NCBI GenBank assembly: GCA_947457255.1
Contig: CANGUZ010000020.1
Location: forward strand, 1 to 37,360
Source of the DNA: Flavobacteriaceae bacterium
Lineage (GTDB): Bacteria; Bacteroidota; Bacteroidia; Flavobacteriales; Flavobacteriaceae
Direction: 5' to 3'
DNA length: 37,360 nt
Shown here: positions 31,375 through 37,360 of the stretch, piece by piece
How positions within the stretch are numbered: the first letter of the stretch is position 1
How the letters are laid out: every line of letters begins with the position of its first letter
The notes under the pieces: model-generated
Seen by the model: only the letters and a program-made list of their open reading frames with translations
What the model was told of the DNA's origin: nothing
Databases searched by the model: none
Position numbers and translations under genes: made by a program

Positions 31375-34125
31375 TTAAAACTGATAGTTAATGTTAAAAC
31401 TAAAAGTCATGCCTTTTTTATAGGTTAACATCTTTACATCGCCATTTGAGTTTTCTTGCATTCTCTCAATTTTAGGGTCCAATAAATTTCTTGCTATTAT
31501 GGATAGGCCTAAGTTTTTATTTATCTTTAATCGGTTAATCATATCTAATGTTCCAACCGCTTTATCAACAAGATCTCCATTCCCATTAGTTCCAATAGCA
31601 TTTATTCTATCTGAGAAATGGGTATAGGTTAATGTTGAAGTGTAGGAACTATTTTTCTCATTCCATTCTTTAAAAAATGTTACGTCTGCATTAATTAGTA
31701 AGTCTGAAGCACCTGTAAATGGACTTTTTGTATTAGTAAATGCAACATTATAATTGGTTTCTCTTTGAATTTTTTCGGCATCAAGTTCTTGAGAAGTATG
31801 TAAATAGGATACATTTAAACCAGAAGATATTTTTGTTCCATTTTCTTTATCTTGATTAAATATATTTTTTCTTGCTTCAAATTCAGCTCCAGTAGCATAA
31901 CCTGTATTTCCAGTATTTACAAAGGAGACGTCATTGGTAGAAGAGGCAATAGTAATTTCGTTTATAGGATTTTGAATATATTTACCAAAGGCTGTAACCG
32001 ATACAACTTCGTCTGATTTAGGGAAAAATTCCCATTTCAAATCTAAATTATAATTATCTGATTCGTATAAATCGGGATTACCAATTTTTACTTGTAAAAC
32101 TTCTTCATAAAGAAATAAAGCTCTTTCTTTAAATTGGGGTAAAGTATACGTTTTGTTCATTCCCAATCTTAAATTTTGCTTTTCATTTAACTCATATTTC
32201 ATTGTTAAACTTGGTAAAAAAGCAGTTTTCTCTAATTTATCATTTCCAAGATCTCCTAATTGTGTGTCCCAATTTACTTTTTGACTAATTTGCTCAGTTC
32301 TTAATCCTAAAACTGTAATTAATTTTTTAAATTTATATTCCGTATTAATGAAAGCTGCGTTTATCAATAATTCACCAGTGTAGGATTGCGGTTTAGTTGC
32401 ATTAGGCACTTGAATGTTTCCCCTAAAAGTTGTAATCTCAAATGCATTATTTGTAAAATTTTGTGTATTGTAAAATAAGTCTAAATTATTTGGATCAACT
32501 GTAGTAGTTTCGAATCCTTGATTGGCTCTGAAGTTAAATTGATTAGCCAATAATTCTCTGTTTTTAAGTCTAAAATTATAACCAAAAGTTATTTTTCCCA
32601 AAAAATCACCTTCATTATTGTTTTTAAATTTGTAATCAACACTAGCTTTAGCAGCAATTTCATCTTCATTTATGTTTTGAAAATAACGGTGGTTATCTGG
32701 TCTTGAGATGTTAGAAAGTACAAAACCTGTATTTTCTTTACGGAAAATATTTTGAACCCTATCTGGTTGATCGCTCTCTACGCTATTGTATGAAATTCCC
32801 CAATTTGTAATATATTTTTCACCTAATTTATGCTCGCCAAGTAATTGGTTAATTATTAATTGATTTCTTTCATAAAAAAAACGTCTTAATAAACCGTTTC
32901 CATCATTTGCAATATCTACAATAAAACCTTCATATTGTTCTTTTGATTGGTTTGAAGTATTTATAAAAATTGAATTAAAATTTATTTTATTATTGGTATT
33001 AATTTTATAGGCAATATTGCCCATAATTGTTGTGTTTGTGTTAAAGCTATTCTGTCTAAATTCAGAAAAGTCTTTATTCGCAACTCCAAGACCATTAACA
33101 CTACCTTTTGCTGAACCATTGCTAACAGCATTAAATTCATTGCTGTAATTTGCAGTTCCAAAAAGACTTAATTTACCTTCTTCACCAACACTAATAGATG
33201 TTCCTCCTGATAAACCTAGGCTTCCTGCAAAAGGAAATACTTTGTTTAACTGTAAGCTTTGAAAATTATAAGCCCCTAATGGATTATTTGGTTGAGAAGT
33301 TGTGCTAAAACCCGTCCAGCTTTGTCCTTTTTGTAAAGAGAATTCATCTAATCCAAGAGCATTACTATTTCCTTTTGAACCGATATCTACTTTTAAATAA
33401 CTTTTCCCTTTAAATTCTTTAGAAACGATATCAACATTTCCGCCAGCAAAATCACCATAAAGCTTACTTCCGTATACTTTATCTATACCAACCGACTCTA
33501 CTATATCAGTACTAAATATATCTAAATTGATATTCTTTTTTTCAGGGTTGTTAGAAGGAATAGGCAGACCGTTCATGGTTGTTGAATTATATCGATCTCC
33601 TAAACCACGAACAAAAATATTTCCTGTACCCTCCTGTTTTGTTATTCCTGTAGTCTTTATGATCGCTGCGGCAACATCACTTACTCCTTTTCTTGCCATT
33701 TCCTGTGCGCCAATACTTTGTTTAATTTCTACCGCTTTTTTTTGGTCTAATAACAGTGCAGTTTCTTTTTCACGACTTCCTCCATTCGATTTAATTACAA
33801 CGTCCTGTAATTTATAACCTCCTGAACCCATTGCTTTATTAATATTTACTTTTTCTCCCGCTGCTATAGTAACAGGAACTTCTATATTATCATAACCAAG
33901 AAAACTAAAAACAAGCGTGATACTTCCTGGATTAACACTAATTGTGTATTTCCCTTTCTCATCTGAAGTTACTCCTGTAGAAGTATTTTTAATTACTACA
34001 TTAGCAAAAGGTAATGGGGCATTATTAGCTTCTTTATCAGTAATTGTTCCGTAAATTGTTCCTTTAGTTTGTGCATTTGCAAAAGAGCAAATAATCAGAA
34101 TTGTAGATAAAAAGTTAAATTTCAT
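31375..34125 (-). CDS. TonB-dependent receptor with carboxypeptidase-regulatory-like domain
   Basis: 916 residues. Signal peptide MKFNFLSTILIICSFANAQ; a CarboxypepD-regulatory-like beta domain (about 20-105: GTIYGTITDKEANNAPLPFA, SFLGYDN); a plug (about 125-240: EMARKGVSDVAAAIIKTTGI, NIFVRGLGDRYNSTTMNGLP, DIVESVGIDKVYGSKLYGDF); then a long outer-membrane barrel ending in an aromatic residue (FNINYQF). It imports a substrate through the outer membrane using TonB energy. The downstream lipoprotein is a likely lid or binding partner. It is divergent from a PhoB/PhoR-like pair with a 181-nt shared control region holding a PHO-box-like repeat, which suggests phosphate or an organophosphate as substrate; that is inference. 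Confidence 0.92.
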   Translation of the reverse strand: MKFNFLSTILIICSFANAQTKGTIYGTITDKEANNAPLPFANVVIKNTSTGVTSDEKGKYTISVNPGSITLVFSFLGYDNIEVPVTIAAGEKVNINKAMGSGGYKLQDVVIKSNGGSREKETALLLDQKKAVEIKQSIGAQEMARKGVSDVAAAIIKTTGITKQEGTGNIFVRGLGDRYNSTTMNGLPIPSNNPEKKNINLDIFSTDIVESVGIDKVYGSKLYGDFAGGNVDIVSKEFKGKSYLKVDIGSKGNSNALGLDEFSLQKGQSWTGFSTTSQPNNPLGAYNFQSLQLNKVFPFAGSLGLSGGTSISVGEEGKLSLFGTANYSNEFNAVSNGSAKGSVNGLGVANKDFSEFRQNSFNTNTTIMGNIAYKINTNNKINFNSIFINTSNQSKEQYEGFIVDIANDGNGLLRRFFYERNQLIINQLLGEHKLGEKYITNWGISYNSVESDQPDRVQNIFRKENTGFVLSNISRPDNHRYFQNINEDEIAAKASVDYKFKNNNEGDFLGKITFGYNFRLKNRELLANQFNFRANQGFETTTVDPNNLDLFYNTQNFTNNAFEITTFRGNIQVPNATKPQSYTGELLINAAFINTEYKFKKLITVLGLRTEQISQKVNWDTQLGDLGNDKLEKTAFLPSLTMKYELNEKQNLRLGMNKTYTLPQFKERALFLYEEVLQVKIGNPDLYESDNYNLDLKWEFFPKSDEVVSVTAFGKYIQNPINEITIASSTNDVSFVNTGNTGYATGAEFEARKNIFNQDKENGTKISSGLNVSYLHTSQELDAEKIQRETNYNVAFTNTKSPFTGASDLLINADVTFFKEWNEKNSSYTSTLTYTHFSDRINAIGTNGNGDLVDKAVGTLDMINRLKINKNLGLSIIARNLLDPKIERMQENSNGDVKMLTYKKGMTFSFNINYQF

Positions 34126-34148
34126 GTAAAGGGTGTTTAAATTTTTTG

Positions 34149-34156
34149 CAAACTTA
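34149..34156 (-). promoter_or_regulatory. -7 element of the TonB receptor promoter
   Basis: TAAGTTTG on the minus strand matches TAnnTTTG. No TTG occupies the -33 position; the PHO-box-like repeat begins exactly 20 nt upstream instead, as expected for an activator-dependent promoter. Confidence 0.55.
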
Positions 34157-34176
34157 CACCTGTAAAGTAAAGTTGA

Positions 34177-34194
34177 TGTTACTTGCTTGTTACT
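34177..34194 (+). promoter_or_regulatory. PHO-box-like direct repeat upstream of the TonB receptor
   Basis: TGTTACT-TGCT-TGTTACT: two identical 7-mers with a 4-bp spacer, 11 bp start to start, the geometry bound by PhoB/OmpR-type dimers (compare the enterobacterial CTGTCAT-N4-CTGTCAT). Further half-sites TGTTAAG (34221) and TGTTAGT (34252) lie toward the response-regulator gene. Confidence 0.55.
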
Positions 34195-34306
34195 ATTAAG
34201 TTTCTTTATTATTACGGAATTGTTAAGAGATTAAATTAGCGTAAAAAAGTTTGTTAGTATTGTTTTATCTTTACTTTTACATTCGAAATCAATCAATTTT
34301 GCAATC

Positions 34307-34993
34307 ATGAAGAAAAAAGACATTACCATTTTATTAGTTGATGACGAACAAGATATTCTTGAAATTGTAGGATATAATTTAAGTCAAGAAGGATATAAAA
34401 TTGTTACTGCAGTAAACGGTAAAGATGCTATAGCAAAAGCTAAAAAAGAGCTGCCTCATCTTATTATAATGGATGTTATGATGCCCGAAATGGACGGTAT
34501 GGAAGCCTGCGAAGCTATTAGAAAAATCCCTGAATTAAGTCAAGTTATTATTACTTTTCTAACTGCAAGAAGCGAAGACTATTCGCAAGTGGCTGGTTTT
34601 GATGCTGGTGCTGACGATTATATTACTAAGCCTATAAAACCAAAATTATTAGTTAGTAAAGTTAAAGCCTTATTGAGACGTCTTAAGGAAGACGAAAAGG
34701 TGAACTCTGAAACCCTAAATGTGGGAGGAATAGAAATAAATCGAGAAGAATATAAAATTAAAAAAGACGATATCGAAATTGTTTTACCAAGAAAAGAATT
34801 TGAATTGTTTTATTTGTTAGCTTCTAAACCTGGAAAAGTATTTAAAAGAGAAGAAATTCTTGATAAAGTTTGGGGTAATGAAGTAATTGTTGGAGGAAGA
34901 ACGATAGACGTTCATATCCGAAAATTAAGAGAAAAAATTGGCGATGATTTTTTCAAAACCATAAAAGGTGTAGGATATAAGTTTGAAGTTTAA
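34307..34993 (+). CDS. PhoB/OmpR-type response regulator
   Basis: 228 residues. Receiver domain (1-120): acidic pocket D12/D13, phosphoacceptor D56 in IIMDVMMPEMDG, switch T86 and K108 (YITKPIKP). The C-terminal winged helix (about 130-228) shows LPRKEFELFYLLASKPGKVF, REEILDKVWG and the recognition-helix region GGRTIDVHIRKLREKIG. It would activate or repress promoters as a dimer on direct repeats. The histidine kinase gene starts immediately after the stop. The sequence is closest in style to PhoB, but this pair has not been shown to sense phosphate. Confidence 0.93.
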   Translation: MKKKDITILLVDDEQDILEIVGYNLSQEGYKIVTAVNGKDAIAKAKKELPHLIIMDVMMPEMDGMEACEAIRKIPELSQVIITFLTARSEDYSQVAGFDAGADDYITKPIKPKLLVSKVKALLRRLKEDEKVNSETLNVGGIEINREEYKIKKDDIEIVLPRKEFELFYLLASKPGKVFKREEILDKVWGNEVIVGGRTIDVHIRKLREKIGDDFFKTIKGVGYKFEV

Positions 34994-36037
34994 ATGACAA
35001 TAAGTTTTAAAAAAACATACAAGTTTGCAGTAGTTTCTTCTTTATACATTACTCTTTTTTCGAGTGGTTTAGTGGCACTTTTAACCTACTTTTTCTTCGA
35101 ATTTTCGCTGTTGTTTACATTCTGTTTTGCAATGGCTATAGCCACTTTTTCGTTTTTTGTAATGCAATACCGCGTAGAACATTTCATCTATAGAAGGGTA
35201 AAAAAGATTTACGATGATGTTTCGTTACTAGAATCCTCCAACTTTAGAAATCAGCCCATAACCACAGATATGGCAACCCTTACCAGAGAAGTTAAGAAAT
35301 TTGCCACCGATAAAAAACTTGAAATAGAAATGCTTAAAGTACGTGAAGAGTACCGTCGCGAATTTTTAGGCAATGTTTCCCACGAACTTAAAACCCCTCT
35401 ATTTACTGTTCAAGGATACATCTCTACGCTATTAGATGGGGGAATAAATGATAAAAACATTAGAAAAAAATATTTAGAACGCGCAGAAAAAGGAGTTGAG
35501 CGTTTAATTTATATCGTTCAAGATTTAGATATGATTACAAAACTTGAAGCTGGTGATTTAAATATTGAAATGGTTCCGTTTAATATTGTAAGTTTAGTTC
35601 AAAATGTTTTTGACTTACTTGAAATGGAGGCGTCAAAAAAAGACATTTTACTATTATTCGACATGAAATACAACAAGCCTATTATGGTTATTGGTGATCG
35701 TGAAAAATTAGAACAAGTAGTAATAAATTTAGTAGTAAACTCTATAAAATACGGTAAAGAAAAAGGGTCAACCGAAGTTAGTATAGAAAATCTTACTGAT
35801 GACAAAGTTATAGTTCGGGTAAAGGACAACGGAGAGGGCATTGAAGCAAAAAACATTTCTCGCCTTTTTGAACGGTTTTTCAGAGTCGACAAAAGTGGTG
35901 CTAGAAGTCAAGGTGGTTCAGGACTAGGACTTTCAATTGTAAAACATATTATAGAAGCCCATCAGGAACGCATTTACATAGAAAGCGAATTTGGGGTTGG
36001 TTCAGAGTTTTCCTTCACTCTTAAAAAGGCAAAATAA
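34994..36037 (+). CDS. PhoR-like sensor histidine kinase
   Basis: 347 residues. Two helices (about 10-32 and 37-57) are separated by only a few residues, so there is almost no periplasmic sensor; E. coli PhoR is likewise short outside. A HAMP-like linker leads to the HisKA domain with H130 (FLGNVSHELKTPLFTVQGY), then the ATPase with NLVVNSIKYG (N box), KDNGEGI (G1), FERFFRVD (F) and GGSGLGLSIVKH (G2). It should phosphorylate the preceding regulator and may be controlled through a membrane partner. The 3' end overlaps the convergent glycosyltransferase by 36 bases. Confidence 0.93.
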   Translation: MTISFKKTYKFAVVSSLYITLFSSGLVALLTYFFFEFSLLFTFCFAMAIATFSFFVMQYRVEHFIYRRVKKIYDDVSLLESSNFRNQPITTDMATLTREVKKFATDKKLEIEMLKVREEYRREFLGNVSHELKTPLFTVQGYISTLLDGGINDKNIRKKYLERAEKGVERLIYIVQDLDMITKLEAGDLNIEMVPFNIVSLVQNVFDLLEMEASKKDILLLFDMKYNKPIMVIGDREKLEQVVINLVVNSIKYGKEKGSTEVSIENLTDDKVIVRVKDNGEGIEAKNISRLFERFFRVDKSGARSQGGSGLGLSIVKHIIEAHQERIYIESEFGVGSEFSFTLKKAK

Positions 36038-37081
36038 ATTCTTCCAATGAATGGGTTTTTCTTCTATTTGTAATCCTTTATAAACTAATGTTTGCGACAC
36101 ATCCTCGATTGTAAAATCGTCTTGCTTTGCATAAGGAACCAAACCTGTTTTTTTTAATTTTCGGGCTAAATACTCCTGTTCATATTGCCCCGGAGTAGGA
36201 ATAAAAAAAGCTTTTTTTCTTAGCTTTGCTAAATCCATGATGGTGGTATATCCTGATCGGCAAAGCACTACTTTACTTTCATTAAAAGCTTGTTCTAATT
36301 CATTAGATGTCATGAAGTTATAATACAATATGTTTCCTACCTGTTCTTTAGTTTGAACACTTTCTACTTTTCCTTTTATAAAAATTACTCTTTCTTTATA
36401 ATCTAACAACTTTTTCGATAAAATTTCTTCAAGCATGCCACGTTGAGGATCAGGACCTGATAAAATTACCATTAAATCATATTGTATTGGACACTCTTTT
36501 TTTTCAAAACGACTCAAAGGCCCTATATACTTTACCTTTAAATATTCTTTTTTCAAATGACCTAATTTTCCGGTTAAGTTTGGTTCCTCTTCAAAATCAG
36601 GCACCCAACATTCATCAAATTTATCAATAGCTTGTTGATGGAGCATACTGGTTAGCCAGGTTGTATTGCCTGTCAAAACATTCAATTGATGCGTAATAAA
36701 AACCGATTGTACTTTTTTATTAAAAACTCCTAACCTATTGTCTGAGATGATTCCGGTTAAATTAAATTCTTTTACCCATTTTTTCACCATTTTTTTTTCG
36801 TCTAAAATGGCTTCTATCATTTTTGGAGTGTTTTTCAGCATTTTCCACTTAAAATTGGCGCCATTTTTAGCATATTCAATTTCGTATGAAGGCAATTCTA
36901 AGGCTTTAAGATGGGGAAATTCTTTTCGTAACATGGCTAACGCTACTCCATCTGAAGCAATTATTGGGGTAAATCCATTTTCTTCCAATGCTTTTATAAT
37001 AGGAATACAACGTGTAGCATGACCTAAACCCCAGTTTAGTGGAGCGACTAAAATATTTTTTGAAGATAGTGTTAAAGCCAT
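36002..37081 (-). CDS. MurG-like (GT28-type) glycosyltransferase
   Basis: 359 residues of GT-B type. The N-terminal domain opens ILVAPLNWGLGHATRCIPII, with the GHATR loop typical of MurG-like enzymes. The C-terminal domain contains SGPDPQRGMLEE, LCRSGYTTIMDLAKL (donor-binding region) and PTPGQYEQEYLARKL. It transfers a sugar from a nucleotide donor; acceptor unknown, probably a lipid or cell-surface precursor. No transmembrane helix. Its last 36 bases overlap the kinase gene on the other strand. Divergent from trmB. Confidence 0.87.
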   Translation of the reverse strand: MALTLSSKNILVAPLNWGLGHATRCIPIIKALEENGFTPIIASDGVALAMLRKEFPHLKALELPSYEIEYAKNGANFKWKMLKNTPKMIEAILDEKKMVKKWVKEFNLTGIISDNRLGVFNKKVQSVFITHQLNVLTGNTTWLTSMLHQQAIDKFDECWVPDFEEEPNLTGKLGHLKKEYLKVKYIGPLSRFEKKECPIQYDLMVILSGPDPQRGMLEEILSKKLLDYKERVIFIKGKVESVQTKEQVGNILYYNFMTSNELEQAFNESKVVLCRSGYTTIMDLAKLRKKAFFIPTPGQYEQEYLARKLKKTGLVPYAKQDDFTIEDVSQTLVYKGLQIEEKPIHWKNLFCLFKSEGKL

Positions 37082-37145
37082 TTTTTGTAATGCGTCTATT
37101 TTTAAAACTGCAAGATAAAAACATTTCTAGTCTTGTATATTTCCT

Positions 37146-37153
37146 TAATTTTG
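37146..37153 (+). promoter_or_regulatory. Candidate -7 element of trmB
   Basis: TAATTTTG matches TAnnTTTG, 20 nt before the GTG start. No TTG at the usual distance upstream. Confidence 0.4.
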
Positions 37154-37173
37154 TGAAAACATTAAATTAAATC

Positions 37174-37360
37174 GTGGGAAGTAAAAATAAGTTAAAAAGA
37201 TTCAAGGAAAACGAAACATTCGAAAATGTTTTTCAACCAACAAGAGAGGAAGTGGTATCGGGTGCTTTTCCGCTGAAAGGAAAATGGAATGCTGAATTTT
37301 TCAAAAACAACAATTCTTTAGTTTTAGAATTGGGTTGTGGTAAAGGAGAATACTCTGTTG
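37174..37360 (+). CDS. trmB: tRNA (guanine-N7-)-methyltransferase TrmB (5' part)
   Basis: The frame from the GTG at 37174 is open to the window end (62 codons). It starts MGSKNKLKRFKENETFENVF, continues with QPTREEVVSGAFPLKGKWN, and reaches the SAM-binding motif LVLELGCGKGEYSV. This matches the N-terminus of TrmB, which methylates G46 in tRNA. GTG is the only start consistent with the family N-terminus. The 3' two thirds are outside. Confidence 0.9.
   Translation, partial: MGSKNKLKRFKENETFENVFQPTREEVVSGAFPLKGKWNAEFFKNNNSLVLELGCGKGEYSV

Noticed and set aside
24828..37360. Genomic island or prophage in the secreted-protein region
   Set aside because: No integrase, transposase, tRNA junction or flanking repeat typical of an island was seen; base composition matches the neighbours. 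Only the duplicated 3' block hints at rearrangement.

Overview
The window looks like a chromosomal segment of a Flavobacterium-like member of the Bacteroidota (family Flavobacteriaceae). The DNA is AT-rich. Several intergenic regions carry the Bacteroidota promoter pattern TTG-N17-19-TAnnTTTG, and I see no convincing Shine-Dalgarno sequence before any start. Type IX secretion (T9SS) C-terminal sorting domains, a TonB-dependent receptor with a carboxypeptidase-regulatory-like N-terminus, and a lipoprotein with an SKDDE-type surface-export signal all fit this group.

Layout. Positions 1-7.5 kb: the 5' part of rimP on the minus strand behind a hairpin leader, a tandem-domain universal stress protein, tRNA-Gln(TTG), a 1097-residue DUF2723 membrane protein, a NodB-type polysaccharide deacetylase, a thioredoxin-fold protein without cysteines, and a membrane-anchored metallophosphoesterase. 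7.5-10.5 kb: polA, whose interdomain linker holds two palindromic repeat elements in frame. 10.6-12.9 kb: a tightly packed minus-strand trio of LacI-type regulator, secreted ankyrin protein and T9SS-exported DOMON-like protein. 13.2-16.2 kb: the translation block rplM-rpsI-rpsB-tsf. 16.2-24.8 kb: mostly housekeeping and envelope genes (DUF456 protein, lipoprotein, GT2 glycosyltransferase with an AglD/MprF-type flippase-like protein, ruvC, hemW, a YjbR protein, an SDR-type epimerase, tyrS, a LuxE-like protein).

24.8-30 kb is a cluster of secreted proteins: an S8 peptidase with a T9SS signal, a trimeric-fibre-like protein, a lamin-tail-like T9SS cargo, and a minimal protein that is only signal peptide plus sorting domain. 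A second, orphan copy of a sorting domain lies directly behind the peptidase gene. 30-36 kb is a surface-lipoprotein/TonB-receptor pair transcribed divergently from a PhoB/PhoR-like two-component system. The window ends with a MurG-like glycosyltransferase (minus strand) and the 5' end of trmB (plus strand).

The strongest leads for something undescribed are: (1) 18-bp direct repeats (TGTTAnn-N4-TGTTAnT, 11-bp spacing) upstream of both the TonB receptor and the lipoprotein, placed like PHO boxes and next to a PhoBR-like pair; (2) short repeat families that have entered protein-coding genes (polA, hemW, the deacetylase); (3) the orphan sorting domain, whose protein sequence is almost unchanged compared with its sister copy; and (4) a tsf promoter nested inside the rpsB-tsf terminator hairpin. 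All functions are read from sequence motifs by eye; no database search was run.
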